Positions 50,236 through 58,605 are shown, counted from the first letter of the stretch. The stretch is DNA of 64,000 nt from Yinghuangia elevatio (GCF_040649515.1 NZ_JBEZFP010000021.1:23453-87452), one strand, 5' to 3'. Notes: a model not told the origin generated them from the letters alone. Translations and numbers: made by a program.

Positions 50236-50374
50236 GGCGGGGCTCCTGGGCGGGTGAGGGCGTGCGTCATCGCCCGCGGGCGGTGTGGGTGGGTGCGCTG
50301 CGGGTGGTTCGAGGGGGCGGGAACGGGGCCAGGCCCAGGGGCCGGGCTGGGGGGCCGGGCTGGACCTGGGCGGG

Positions 50375-50839
50375 CTAGGGGTTCTGCGAGGTCGGGATGC
50401 CGCCCGGTGCGGTGGTTGTTCCGGAGGTCGATCCCGATGTGGTCGTGGTGGTGGACGCGCCGTCGGGGGACAGGGTCTCGGAGGTGGGGCTGCCGGGCAC
50501 GCCGGTGCGGGGGCCGGTGGGGATTGCGGACGGGGGTTCGGTGGCGGGCCACGAGGTGTCGGAAACGGACGGGGGCGTGGCGGGGGGCGCGTGGCCGTCG
50601 CCGGGGGCGAGGGCCGCGGCGGCGATGCCGGTACCGGCGAGGAAGACGGCGGCCGCGGCCACCTGGGTGAGGGCGCGTCGTCGGCGCAGGCGGTCGCCGC
50701 GGGCGGTGACGTGGCCGAGGGGTGCGGGGTCGGCGCCGGCCTCGCCGTGGGCGCCGGCCCGGTGGAAGGCGGCGCGCAGCGGGTCGTACGCGTTGTCGGG
50801 GTGGGGCGGGTCGGTCCGGTCGTCAGGGGCCTCAGGCAC
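50375..50839 (-). CDS. Single-pass membrane protein coupled to a SigE-type sigma factor
   Basis: A 154-residue protein with a polar cytosolic N-terminus (about 1-55, PLRAAFHRAGAHGEAGADPAPLGHVTARGDRLRRRR), one helix (ALTQVAAAAVFLAGTGIAAAALA, about 57-79) and a Pro/Ser/Thr-rich extracytoplasmic tail. The start lies inside the end of the sigma gene (8 bp overlap), so translation is coupled. This layout fits an anti-sigma factor, but no zinc-binding anti-sigma motif is seen, so the role is inferred from position. Confidence 0.65.
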   Translation of the reverse strand: MPEAPDDRTDPPHPDNAYDPLRAAFHRAGAHGEAGADPAPLGHVTARGDRLRRRRALTQVAAAAVFLAGTGIAAAALAPGDGHAPPATPPSVSDTSWPATEPPSAIPTGPRTGVPGSPTSETLSPDGASTTTTTSGSTSGTTTAPGGIPTSQNP

Positions 50840-51329
50840 CGGGGGCCTCCTCAATGCGCGGGTCCTGGAGGATGCGTGCGAGTGCGGCGCGTCCGCGGAC
50901 GAGGTGTGTCTTCACGGTGCTCGCGGACGTGTCGGTCTCGGCGGCGATCTGTTCCACGGTCAGGTCGCACAGGTAGTGCAGGGTGAGGGTGCGGCGTTGG
51001 CGGGGCGGGAGTTCGCGCAGTGCCGCGACGAGGGCGACGGTTTCGGGGCCGGGGCCGTCGACCGCGGGTGGTGCGCCGGTGCGTCGCCAGGCGGCCTCGG
51101 TGCGGCGGCGGCCGCGCCATCGGCTGACGGCGAGGCGCCAGGCGACGGTGCGGATCCAGGCCTCTGGTTGGGCGTTGCGGTCGAGTTGGGCGCGTCGGCT
51201 CCAGCCGCGGACGAACGCCTCCTGGACGACGTCCTGGGCTTCCTGGGCGTCGCCGAGCATGACGTACATCTGGCCGGTGAGGCGGGCGGCGGCGTGCGCG
51301 TAGAACTCTTCGAACTCCTCGATGGTCAA
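50832..51329 (-). CDS. SigE-family ECF RNA polymerase sigma factor
   Basis: A 165-residue sigma factor (about 175 with the upstream GTG at 51359). Region 2 reads FYAHAAARLTGQMYVMLGDAQEAQDVVQEAFVRGWSRRAQLDRNAQPEAWIRTVAWRLAVSRWRGRRR, and region 4 reads RELPPRQRRTLTLHYLCDLTVEQIAAETDTSASTVKTHLVRGRAALARIL. The TTG at 51329 is chosen because it begins LTIEEFEEFY, the usual opening of the SigE group, and has GGGAG 8 nt upstream. The downstream gene encodes a coupled membrane protein, a plausible regulator. Confidence 0.88.
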   Translation of the reverse strand: MTIEEFEEFYAHAAARLTGQMYVMLGDAQEAQDVVQEAFVRGWSRRAQLDRNAQPEAWIRTVAWRLAVSRWRGRRRTEAAWRRTGAPPAVDGPGPETVALVAALRELPPRQRRTLTLHYLCDLTVEQIAAETDTSASTVKTHLVRGRAALARILQDPRIEEAPGA

Positions 51330-51519
51330 GCACGGCTCCCGGGTCTTCGCTGAACTCACTGCGCATACGCCCGGCGCGGGTGGTCCGGTCTACACAGGTC
51401 GCGCCGGCGCGGCGTGACCTGTGCCACATCGGCAGACGGAGGTCGGCGCCCGAGCGGCGGCGGTGTTTCCGCGGTGTTGATTTGGGATGTTCTGCGGGGG
51501 TGCTGTCCGGGCCGTGTGG

Positions 51520-51525
51520 CAGGAT
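51520..51525 (+). promoter_or_regulatory. Putative -10 box, leaderless AraC-type gene
   Basis: CAGGAT, a common actinobacterial -10 variant of TAGGAT, lies 7 nt before the GTG at 51533, with no Shine-Dalgarno. Confidence 0.35.
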
Positions 51526-51532
51526 CGGGTGG

Positions 51533-51976
51533 GTGACCGGCAGACCCTCCCCCGAGCAGCGTGCGCTCGACCTGGTGCGGCTGCGTCGCGTACGGGATCG
51601 GATAGACCGGGAGTACGCGCAGCCGCTGAACGTCGAGGCGTTGGCGCGTGGCGCGAACATGTCGGCGGGGCATCTGAGCCGTGAGTTCCGGCAGGCGTAC
51701 GGGGAGTCGCCGTACGGGTATCTGATGACGCGGCGTATCGAACGGGCGATGGCTTTGCTGCGCCGGGGCGACATGAGCGTCACCGAGGTGTGCTTCGCGG
51801 TGGGCTGCCAGTCGCTGGGGACGTTCAGCACACGGTTCGCCGAGTTGGTGGGGATGCCGCCGAGTGCGTACCGGCAGCGGGCCGCGCAGGCGACGGAGGG
51901 GATGCCGTCGTGCGTGGCGAAACAGGTGACGCGTCCGGTCAGGAATCGAGAAGCACAGGGGTCGGGCCGCGGTTAG
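51533..51976 (+). CDS. Short AraC-family regulator
   Basis: A 147-residue protein that is almost only an AraC DNA-binding domain: RVRDRIDREYAQPLNVEALARGANMSAGHLSREFRQAYGESPYGYLMTRRIERAMALLRRGDMSVTEVCFAVGCQSLGTFSTRFAELVGMPPSAYR. Stand-alone AraC domains of this kind sit next to VOC genes in actinobacteria and control them. The VOC gene starts 11 bp after the stop on the same strand. It is probably leaderless. The last 25 residues are basic and outside the domain. Confidence 0.85.
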   Translation: MTGRPSPEQRALDLVRLRRVRDRIDREYAQPLNVEALARGANMSAGHLSREFRQAYGESPYGYLMTRRIERAMALLRRGDMSVTEVCFAVGCQSLGTFSTRFAELVGMPPSAYRQRAAQATEGMPSCVAKQVTRPVRNREAQGSGRG

Positions 51977-51979
51977 CGT
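51974..51979 (+). promoter_or_regulatory. Putative -10 box, leaderless VOC gene
   Basis: TAGCGT lies 7 nt before the ATG at 51987 and overlaps the stop codon of the AraC-type gene. No Shine-Dalgarno is seen. It would let the VOC and UvrA-like genes be transcribed separately. Confidence 0.4.
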
Positions 51980-51986
51980 GAGCGGC

Positions 51987-52397
51987 ATGGACCTGACGAT
52001 TCATTCTTCGTTCCTGCCGCAGAACGACCCGGAGGCGGCGTTGGCGTTCTACCGCGACACGCTCGGGTTCGAGGTGCGCAACGATGTCGGCTACGAGGGG
52101 ATGCGGTGGATCACGGTGGGCCCGGTGGGGCAGCCGGGGACGTCGATCGTGCTGCACCCGCCGGCCGCGGATCCGGGGATCACCGAGGAGGAGCGGCGCG
52201 TGATCGTGGAGATGATGGCGAAGGGCACGTTCGCGGGGATCAACTTCGCGACGCGTGACCTGGACGCGACGTTCGACCGGTTGCAGGCAGGGGACGCGGA
52301 AGTGGTGCAGGAGCCGACGGACCAGCCCTACGGTGTGCGCGACTGCGCGTTCCGCGACCCGTTCGGGAACCTGATCCGGATCGAGGAAATGCGATGA
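51987..52397 (+). CDS. VOC-family (glyoxalase/dioxygenase superfamily) protein
   Basis: A 136-residue vicinal-oxygen-chelate protein, probably a homodimer with two beta-alpha-beta-beta-beta modules. Landmarks: HSSFLPQNDPEAALAFYRDTLGFEVRND, WITVGPVGQPGTSIVLHPP, INFATRDLDATFDRLQAGDAEVVQEPTDQPYGVRDCAFRDPFGNLIRIEE. The closing DPFGNLIRIEE carries a Glu ligand position; the first His ligand is near position 6. Members bind drugs or modify small electrophiles. Its stop overlaps the UvrA-like start by 4 bp (ATGA), so the two are translationally coupled. Confidence 0.88.
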   Translation: MDLTIHSSFLPQNDPEAALAFYRDTLGFEVRNDVGYEGMRWITVGPVGQPGTSIVLHPPAADPGITEEERRVIVEMMAKGTFAGINFATRDLDATFDRLQAGDAEVVQEPTDQPYGVRDCAFRDPFGNLIRIEEMR

Positions 52398-54838
52398 CGA
52401 GGCCCCGCAGGTCGGCGGCGAAGCCGGACGCGCCGTCGGCGCAGGCGCCGGTCGATCCCGACAGCCATGACCTGATCCGGGTGCACGGCGCGCGCGTGAA
52501 CAACCTGAAGGACGTGAGCATCGAGATCCCCAAGCGCCGGCTGACGGTGTTCACGGGGGTGTCGGGTTCGGGGAAGAGCTCGCTGGTGTTCGACACGATC
52601 GCGGCGGAGTCGCAGCGGTTGATCAACGAGACGTACAGCGCGTTCGTGCAGGGGTTCATGCCGACGCTGGCGCGGCCCGAGGTGGACGTGCTGGAGGGGC
52701 TGACGACGGCGATCATCGTGGACCAGCAGCGGCTGGGATCGGATCCGCGGTCGACGGTGGGCACGGTGACGGACACGAACGCGATGCTGCGGATCCTGTT
52801 CAGCCGGCTGGGGAAGCCGTACGCGGGTTCGCCGAACGCGTTCTCGTTCAACGTGCCGTCGGTGCGCGCGAGCGGTGCGATCACCGTGGAGCGCGGCAAC
52901 AAGAAGACGGTGAAGGCGACCTTCAGCCGTACCGGCGGCATGTGTCCGCGGTGCGAGGGGCGCGGGTCGGTGTCGGACATCGACCTGGCGCAGCTGTACG
53001 ACGACTCGAAGTCGCTCTCGGAGGGCGCCTTCACGATCCCGGGCTGGAAGTCGGACAGCTTCTGGACGGTGCGGGTGTACGCGGAGTCGGGCCTGCTGGA
53101 CCCGAACAAGCCGATCCGCCGCTTCACCAAGAAGGAGATGCAGGACTTCCTTTACCACGAGCCGGTGAAGGTGAAGGTGGAGGGCGTCAACCTGACGTAC
53201 GAGGGGTTGATCCCGAAGATCCAGAAGTCGTTCCTGTCCAAGGACAAGGAGTCGATGCAGCCGCACATCCGGGAGTTCGTGGAGCGTGCGGTGACGTTCA
53301 CGACGTGCCCGGAGTGCGAGGGGACGCGGCTGACGGAGGCGGCACGTTCGTCGAAGATCGGGAAGGTGTCGATCGCCGACGCGTGCGCGATGCAGATCAG
53401 CGACCTGGCGGAGTGGGTGCGCGGGCTCGACGAGCCGTCGGTGGCGCCGCTGCTGGCGGCGTTGCGGCAGACGCTGGACTCGTTCGTGGAGATCGGCCTC
53501 GGATACCTGGCGCTGGAGCGGCCGTCCGGGACGCTGTCGGGTGGTGAGGCGCAGCGCGTGAAGATGATCCGGCACCTGGGGTCGTCGCTGACGGATACCA
53601 CGTACGTGTTCGACGAGCCGACGATCGGGTTGCACCCGCACGACATCCAGCGAATGAACGAGTTGCTGCTGCGGTTGCGGAACAAGGGCAACACGGTGCT
53701 GGTGGTGGAGCACAAGCCGGAGACGATCGCGATCGCGGACCACGTGGTGGACCTGGGTCCGGGGGCCGGGTCTGCGGGCGGGACGGTGTGCTTCGAGGGT
53801 TCGGTGGAGGGGCTGCGGACGGGCGGCACGGTCACCGGCCGGCACTTCGACGATCGGGCGGCGGTGAAGGAGTCGGTGCGGACGCCGCGCGGGAAGCTGT
53901 CGATCCGGGGCGCGTCGACGAACAACCTGCAGGACGTGGACGTCGACATCCCGCTCGGGGTGCTGACGGTCGTCACGGGAGTGGCGGGCTCGGGAAAGAG
54001 TTCGCTGGTGTACGGGTCGCTGATGAAGGGCTCGGGCCGCGGCGCCGCGGCCGCTGCGGGTGCTGCGGGTGACGGCGTGGTGTCGGTGGACCAGAGCGCG
54101 ATCAAGGGGTCGCGGCGGAGCAACCCGGCGACGTACACCGGTCTGCTGGAGCCGATCCGCAAGGCGTTCGCGAAGGCGAACGGGGTCAAGCCGGCGCTGT
54201 TCAGCGCGAATTCCGAGGGTGCGTGCCCGAACTGCAACGGCGCGGGCGTGGTGTTCACGGACCTGGCGATGATGGCCGGGGTGGCGAGCACCTGCGAGGT
54301 GTGCGAGGGGAAGCGGTTCGACGGGTCCGTGCTGGAGTACCGCTTCGGGGGCCGCGACATCAGCGAGGTGCTGGCGATGTCGGTGGCCGAGGCGGAGGAG
54401 TTCTTCGGTGCGGGCGAGGCGCGTACGCCGGCGGCGCACACGATCCTGGGGCGGCTGGCGGATGTCGGGCTGGGCTACATCAGTCTCGGGCAGCCGCTGA
54501 CGACGTTGTCGGGCGGCGAGCGGCAGCGGTTGAAGCTGGCGACGCACATGGGCGAGAAGGGCGGGGTGTACGTCCTGGACGAGCCGACGACGGGCCTGCA
54601 CTTGGCGGACGTCGAGCAGTTGCTCGGGCTGCTGGACCGGCTGGTGGACTCGGGGAAGTCGGTGATCGTGGTGGAGCACCACCAGGCGGTCATGGCGCAC
54701 GCGGACTGGATCATCGACCTGGGTCCGGGCGCGGGCCACGACGGAGGGCGGGTGGTCTTCGAGGGCACGCCGGCCGATCTGGTGGCGGGGCGGTCCACGA
54801 TCACGGGCGAGCACCTCGCGGCGTACGTGGGGGCCTGA
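52394..54838 (+). CDS. UvrA-like ABC ATPase (class II UvrA, drug-resistance type)
   Basis: An 814-residue protein with two ABC-ATPase modules. Walker A loops: GVSGSGKSS (55-63) and GVAGSGKSS (about 528). Signature motifs: TLSGGEAQRVKM (about 381) and TLSGGERQRLKL (about 705). Walker B: VFDEPTIGLHP and VLDEPTTGLH. Zinc-type CxxC clusters at about 183, 305, 610 and 634. It is shorter than the 950-residue repair UvrA and seems to lack the UvrB-binding insertion, so it is the class II form known from antibiotic producers (DrrC-like) that frees DNA from bound drugs. ATGA overlap couples it to the VOC gene, which could bind the drug itself. Hairpins end the transcript. Confidence 0.92.
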   Translation: MTRPRRSAAKPDAPSAQAPVDPDSHDLIRVHGARVNNLKDVSIEIPKRRLTVFTGVSGSGKSSLVFDTIAAESQRLINETYSAFVQGFMPTLARPEVDVLEGLTTAIIVDQQRLGSDPRSTVGTVTDTNAMLRILFSRLGKPYAGSPNAFSFNVPSVRASGAITVERGNKKTVKATFSRTGGMCPRCEGRGSVSDIDLAQLYDDSKSLSEGAFTIPGWKSDSFWTVRVYAESGLLDPNKPIRRFTKKEMQDFLYHEPVKVKVEGVNLTYEGLIPKIQKSFLSKDKESMQPHIREFVERAVTFTTCPECEGTRLTEAARSSKIGKVSIADACAMQISDLAEWVRGLDEPSVAPLLAALRQTLDSFVEIGLGYLALERPSGTLSGGEAQRVKMIRHLGSSLTDTTYVFDEPTIGLHPHDIQRMNELLLRLRNKGNTVLVVEHKPETIAIADHVVDLGPGAGSAGGTVCFEGSVEGLRTGGTVTGRHFDDRAAVKESVRTPRGKLSIRGASTNNLQDVDVDIPLGVLTVVTGVAGSGKSSLVYGSLMKGSGRGAAAAAGAAGDGVVSVDQSAIKGSRRSNPATYTGLLEPIRKAFAKANGVKPALFSANSEGACPNCNGAGVVFTDLAMMAGVASTCEVCEGKRFDGSVLEYRFGGRDISEVLAMSVAEAEEFFGAGEARTPAAHTILGRLADVGLGYISLGQPLTTLSGGERQRLKLATHMGEKGGVYVLDEPTTGLHLADVEQLLGLLDRLVDSGKSVIVVEHHQAVMAHADWIIDLGPGAGHDGGRVVFEGTPADLVAGRSTITGEHLAAYVGA

Positions 54839-54869
54839 GGCCCCGCAGTACGTGGGGGCCTGAGGCCCC
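54824..54869. repeat. Duplicated stop-codon hairpin after the UvrA-like gene
   Basis: TACGTGGGGGCCTGAGGCCCC occurs at 54824-54844 and again, 25 bp on, at 54849-54869. Each copy contains GGGGCC-TGA-GGCCCC, a short hairpin with the stop codon as loop; the first TGA is the gene's real stop. Confidence 0.85.
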
Positions 54870-54879
54870 CGCGGACCGG

Positions 54880-54911
54880 CCGACTCACCGACCGGCCGCC
54901 CGGTGAGTCGG
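54880..54911. terminator. Hairpin terminator between UvrA-like and NAT genes
   Basis: CCGACTCACCG (54880-54890) pairs perfectly with CGGTGAGTCGG (54901-54911) around a 10-nt loop. It lies between convergent genes and can act in both directions together with the upstream hairpin pair. Confidence 0.75.
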
Positions 54912-54956
54912 CGATTCAGCCGGTCGGTCGGGCGGCGGGTCGGTCAAGCGGGGCAG

Positions 54957-55820
54957 TCAGGTAGGGCGGTGCGCGGCGGCCCAGGTCAGGAGCCGCCCCT
55001 CCTCGTCGCCGGTGAGCGGCACGGCGAGGACGCGCAGCCAGTCGGCGAGTTCGCCGTCGCGGAGCGGGCGGTGCTCGGTGGGGGCGCCGGCCCGGCGTAC
55101 GGTCACGGTGGCCTCGGTGAGGGTGACGTGCCGGTCGGGCAGGTGGCGGGCGACCATCAGGGTCCGAACGAAGTGCGAGGCCGGGTGGGTGGCGGTGTAG
55201 TGGTGGCCGATCACCACGTCGACGGGCAGGACGGGCAGTTCGTCAGTGGTGTGCATCATCTGCCAGCCGTCGTCGCGCCACCGCCGCATCTCCCAGCCGC
55301 CGCTGCCGCCGGTGCCGCTGCCGCCGGTGCCGCTGCCGTCCGCGGCGTCGATGCGGTAGCGCCAGCCGAGGTGTTCGTCGCCGGCGCCGTCGGCGATCGG
55401 GACCGGCCGCAGCAGGCTCATGCCGAAGCCGGGGTCGCACAGCAGCCGCTGCCCGTCGAGGCGGACCTCGACGACCATGTGGGTGCGGCCCTGCTGGGTG
55501 CCGTCGGCCGGATCGCCGACGCGTCCGAGATGGCGGCGTACGTCGTAGCCGAGGCGTTCGAGTGCGGCGGCGAAGACGGTGGCGTGCTCGAAGCAGTAGC
55601 CGCCACGGCCGCGTCCCACGAACTTCTTCTGGACAGCGTCGAGGTCGACACCGGGGTGGCTGCCCAGGACGACGTCGATGTTGTCGAACGTGAACGTGCG
55701 TACGTGCGCCTCGTGGAGTTCGTCGAGCGCGGCCCGGCCCGGTTCGCGGACGGGCAGGGCGAGCCGGGCGAGGTAGCCGTCGAGGTCGAGCAGGTCGACG
55801 CGCCAGAGAGCGTTGGTCAC
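54957..55820 (-). CDS. nat: Arylamine N-acetyltransferase
   Basis: A 287-residue acetyl-CoA-dependent enzyme acting on arylamines, hydrazines or amide-forming steps in secondary metabolism. The catalytic triad is visible: Cys in FVGRGRGGYCFEHATVFAAAL, His in GRTHMVVEVRLDG, and Asp in LLCDPGFGMSLLRPV. A Gly/Ser/Thr linker (GSGTGGSGTGGSGG) near residue 165 is coded by a 15-bp repeat. Length matches the family. The ATG opens the fold (LWRVDLLDLDGYLARL). It is convergent with the UvrA-like gene. Confidence 0.92.
   Translation of the reverse strand: MTNALWRVDLLDLDGYLARLALPVREPGRAALDELHEAHVRTFTFDNIDVVLGSHPGVDLDAVQKKFVGRGRGGYCFEHATVFAAALERLGYDVRRHLGRVGDPADGTQQGRTHMVVEVRLDGQRLLCDPGFGMSLLRPVPIADGAGDEHLGWRYRIDAADGSGTGGSGTGGSGGWEMRRWRDDGWQMMHTTDELPVLPVDVVIGHHYTATHPASHFVRTLMVARHLPDRHVTLTEATVTVRRAGAPTEHRPLRDGELADWLRVLAVPLTGDEEGRLLTWAAAHRPT
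55300..55338 (-). repeat. 15-bp tandem repeat in the NAT gene
   Basis: CCGCTGCCGCCGGTG repeats from 55300 and 55315 with a partial third copy to 55338, coding the flexible SGTGG linker of the arylamine N-acetyltransferase in frame. Confidence 0.8.
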
Positions 55821-55996
55821 GGGACCAGTGAACCAGCAGCGTGAACCGGCAGCGTGAACCGGCGGCGCGGACGAGCGCGGTTGAGACGACTCGGCGAACC
55901 GGAACGAAGAACCGAACGGTGACCGGGAGCGCGGCGACCCGAATCCGTGGCCCGGCGCGCTGCGCCCGCGGGCAGCCGGGCAGGTCCGGTGGCTGT

Positions 55997-56002
55997 TAGC
56001 GT
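55997..56002 (+). promoter_or_regulatory. Putative -10 box, leaderless DinB-type gene
   Basis: TAGCGT lies 6 nt before the GTG at 56009 with no Shine-Dalgarno, like the starts at 18597 and 51987. Confidence 0.4.
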
Positions 56003-56008
56003 GCCGGG

Positions 56009-56686
56009 GTGGATCTCTTCTCGAGTTCGTGGGCGGCCTTGCGGGCGGCGGTCGCGGACCTTTCGGACGAGGACTTCGCCCGTCCGTCGGGTTGCGCGGG
56101 CTGGCTGGTGCGGGACCTGGTGTGCCATCTGGTGATCGACGCGCAGGACGTGCTGATCACGCTGGCGACGCCGGCCGACGCGGCGCCGACGCGGAACGCG
56201 GTGACGTATTGGGAGCTGGTGCAGGCGCCGACCGGCGACGATCCGCTGGACGCGCTGACCGTGCGGCTCGCGGCGGCGTACCAGGAGCCGTGGCTGCTGA
56301 AGTTCCACCTCGACGACGTGGGCTCCGCGGCCGGGCGCGCCGCGGAACTCGCGGACCCGCGCGGCCTGGTGGGGACGAAGGACCAGGTGCTCACGGCGGG
56401 GGACTACCTGGAGGCGTACGTCCTGGAGTGGACGCTGCACCACCTCGACCTGGCCGCGCACCTGTCGGACGTGTCGCCGCCGCCGGCGCCGGGTCTGGCG
56501 CGTTCGCGCACGATGCTGGAGGAGCTCGCGGGGGCGGCGTTCCCGACGTCGTTCTCGGACGCGGACGCGCTGCTGGTCGGTACCGGCCGCCGCGCGCCGA
56601 CCGCCGAGGAGAGTTCCCGGCTGGCGACCGAGGGCGGCGGCGCGGACGGCGGGTTGGCCGCGAGGCTGCCGTTCGTCCTCGGCTGA
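56009..56686 (+). CDS. DinB/maleylpyruvate-isomerase-type protein
   Basis: A 225-residue protein whose N-terminal helical bundle matches the mycothiol-dependent maleylpyruvate isomerase N-terminal (DinB superfamily) family: FSSSWAALRAAVADLSDEDFARPSGCAGWLVRDLVCHLVIDAQDVLITLA, then DYLEAYVLEWTLHHLDLAAHL with the conserved His residues of a metal site. Such proteins are thiol-dependent transferases or isomerases using mycothiol; the reaction here is unknown. The start is a GTG and transcription looks leaderless. Convergent with the AHSA1-type fusion gene. Confidence 0.8.
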   Translation: MDLFSSSWAALRAAVADLSDEDFARPSGCAGWLVRDLVCHLVIDAQDVLITLATPADAAPTRNAVTYWELVQAPTGDDPLDALTVRLAAAYQEPWLLKFHLDDVGSAAGRAAELADPRGLVGTKDQVLTAGDYLEAYVLEWTLHHLDLAAHLSDVSPPPAPGLARSRTMLEELAGAAFPTSFSDADALLVGTGRRAPTAEESSRLATEGGGADGGLAARLPFVLG

Positions 56687-56809
56687 CGCTTCCCCGCAGC
56701 CCAGGCGCCCGGCCCCAGGCGCGCCGCCTCCCGGGCCTTCGGCGTCCCACGGCCTGGCCCAACCGGGCGAGGCCGAGCCTGACCGGGCCTGGCCGGGTCG
56801 CGCGTCAGG

Positions 56810-57889
56810 TCAGGGGGCTCGGCCGATGAAGGCGAGCAGGCGGGTCTGGACGTCGGCGTCGTCGGGCACCTGCGTCCGGGGGCCGTACTGGCCGCTGGCG
56901 CGAAGCACCTCGTCGAGGGGCAGCATGCCGTCCAGCAGTTCGGCGCACTTGGCGGCGTCGAGGGTTTCGTCCTGGCCGGTGGCGCGGGCCAGGTCCCACG
57001 TGTGCAGGAAGACGTCGGCGGTGTAGAACCGGTCGACGGCCTGGTCGAGCGGGACTTCGCCGATGTGCGGGTTCGCCAGGGTGCGGGTGGCGGTCTCGGG
57101 ATCGTCGAGGAGGGCCTGCACCGCGTCGCTGTGCACGGTCCATGCGGCGACCGGGTCGTCGTCGGCGGAGGGGCCCGCGGGCAGGTCGACGCCCGCGCCG
57201 GACTTCAGGAAGGCCGGGAACCACTCGACGAGGTGGCGTACGACGTCGCGGGCGACCCAGCCCTCGCACGGGGCGGGGTTGTCCCAGGCGGTGGGCGGGA
57301 CGCCGCGTACCCGGTCGGTGAAGGTGCGGGCGATGCGGCGGTGTTCGTCGGCCGGGGTGCGCGGGGCGGCGTCGCGGGCGAGGAGTTCGTCGAGGCGTTC
57401 GTGGCCTTCGCGGACGCCGCGGTCCATGCCGCTCGCGAGCATGGCGTCGCGGGCCTGGACGGACTGCATGAGGGAGGTGGTGGTCACCCGGGTGCGGCGG
57501 CCGCCGAGGTCGAGGAACGCGGTGGTCTCCAGGCTGACGTTGTCCGGTGAGCCGTCGTAGCCGAAGGTTTGGACGATGCGGGTGCTGGGGCGTACTTCGT
57601 GGAAGACGCCGCGGAAGCCGTACGCGGTGCCGTCGTCGGCGGTGTGCACGTAGCGGTAGGAGCCGCCGGTCCGGGCGTCGTAGCGGTCGATGTGCATGGT
57701 GAGCCGGCGCGGGCCGAGCCATTGGACGACTAGGTCGGGGTCGGTGTACGCGCGGAACACGTGCGAGGGCGGGGCGTCGAACTCGCGGGTGATCACGATC
57801 GTGGGTTGCGCGGGGTCGGCGGTGATGCGGGTTTCCCGGCGGCCGGTGTCGTGGTCGGTGCCGGGATTGTCGTGGTCCGTGGTGGTCAT
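56810..57889 (-). CDS. Fusion of AHSA1/SRPBCC and DinB (TIGR03086-type) domains
   Basis: A 359-residue two-domain protein. Residues about 25-165 are an AHSA1-like START barrel: IVITREFDAPPSHVFRAYTDPDLVVQWLGPRRLTMHIDRYDARTGGSYRYVH, GVFHEVRPSTRIVQTFGYDGSP, REGHERLDELL. Residues about 175-355 are a maleylpyruvate-isomerase-type bundle: RRIARTFTDRVRGVPPTAWDNPAPCEGWVARDVVRHLVEWFPAFL, AADVFLHTWDLARATGQDE. The two are usually separate genes. Its start overlaps the ArsR stop by 4 bp (ATGA), so it is co-translated with and controlled by that repressor. Confidence 0.88.
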   Translation of the reverse strand: MTTTDHDNPGTDHDTGRRETRITADPAQPTIVITREFDAPPSHVFRAYTDPDLVVQWLGPRRLTMHIDRYDARTGGSYRYVHTADDGTAYGFRGVFHEVRPSTRIVQTFGYDGSPDNVSLETTAFLDLGGRRTRVTTTSLMQSVQARDAMLASGMDRGVREGHERLDELLARDAAPRTPADEHRRIARTFTDRVRGVPPTAWDNPAPCEGWVARDVVRHLVEWFPAFLKSGAGVDLPAGPSADDDPVAAWTVHSDAVQALLDDPETATRTLANPHIGEVPLDQAVDRFYTADVFLHTWDLARATGQDETLDAAKCAELLDGMLPLDEVLRASGQYGPRTQVPDDADVQTRLLAFIGRAP

Positions 57890-58323
57890 GATGCCGCTTC
57901 CTCCGTGGCTGCGGGCCGGTCGTCCGGCGGGGTGTCGGTCCGGCCGTCGGTCCGGCCGTCGGCTCGGCCGGGCGGGTCGCCCTGGTCGCCCGAGTCGCCC
58001 TGGTCGTCCATCCGGGCGAGGACGGCGTCCAGGCGGCGGAAGCGGTCCTCGGCTTCGCGCCGGTAGCGCTCGATCCACTTGGTCATGAGGTCGAAGACCT
58101 CGGCCTCCAGGTGGCAGGGGCGGCGCTGCGCGTCTCGGCTGCGGCTCACGAGGCCGGCGTCCTGCAGGACCTTGATGTGCTTGGAGACGGCCTGGACGGT
58201 GACGTCGTACGGGGCGGCGAGTTCGTTGACGGTGGCGTCGCCCGCGGCCAGGCGCGCGACGATGTCGCGCCGGGTGGGGTCGGCCAGTGCCGCGAACACC
58301 CGGGACAGCCGGTCGTCGGACAT
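57886..58323 (-). CDS. ArsR-family repressor
   Basis: A 145-residue repressor. The winged helix reads RVFAALADPTRRDIVARLAAGDATVNELAAPYDVTVQAVSKHIKVLQDAGLVSRSRDAQRRPCHL (about 8-72). Only one Cys is present and no metal-binding pair, so the signal is probably not a metal; ArsR proteins paired with AHSA1 genes are common and mostly non-metal. A C-terminal Asp/Gly/Arg repeat region (DQGDSGDQGD, DGRTDGRTD) is unusual. Two palindromic sites upstream (58352-58418) are its likely operators. Confidence 0.9.
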   Translation of the reverse strand: MSDDRLSRVFAALADPTRRDIVARLAAGDATVNELAAPYDVTVQAVSKHIKVLQDAGLVSRSRDAQRRPCHLEAEVFDLMTKWIERYRREAEDRFRRLDAVLARMDDQGDSGDQGDPPGRADGRTDGRTDTPPDDRPAATEEAAS

Positions 58324-58351
58324 TCCCGCACCTCACACTTTCGCCTACGCC

Positions 58352-58418
58352 TATTCAACCTGCCGGTTAAATACAGCCTACGGCCCGGCCGCCCCGTGGT
58401 CAACCGATCGATTGAATA
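58352..58418. promoter_or_regulatory. Two ArsR-type operators
   Basis: Site 1: TATTCAACC at 58352 and GGTTAAATA ending 58373 are near-perfect arms around 4 bp. Site 2: TCAACC and TTGAATA within 58400-58418 carry the same half-sites in the other orientation. They are about 47 bp apart centre to centre, 29 and 77 bp upstream of the ArsR start, in an otherwise GC-rich gap. Confidence 0.65.
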
Positions 58419-58605
58419 CCCGCGACCAGCCCCAGACCGGCCGCCGGCGGCGGCCCGCGCCGTACGGCGGCTCTGGTTCGGCGGCCCCCGGTGCGCGGCC
58501 GCGTCGGCGCGTATGGGGCGGCTGTTTGCTCGTGGGCCCGCGCCGCCCCGCGCCGGGCGCATATCGCGTGGCGGCGGGGCGTCCGGTCGGGCATCGTTCC
58601 GGACG

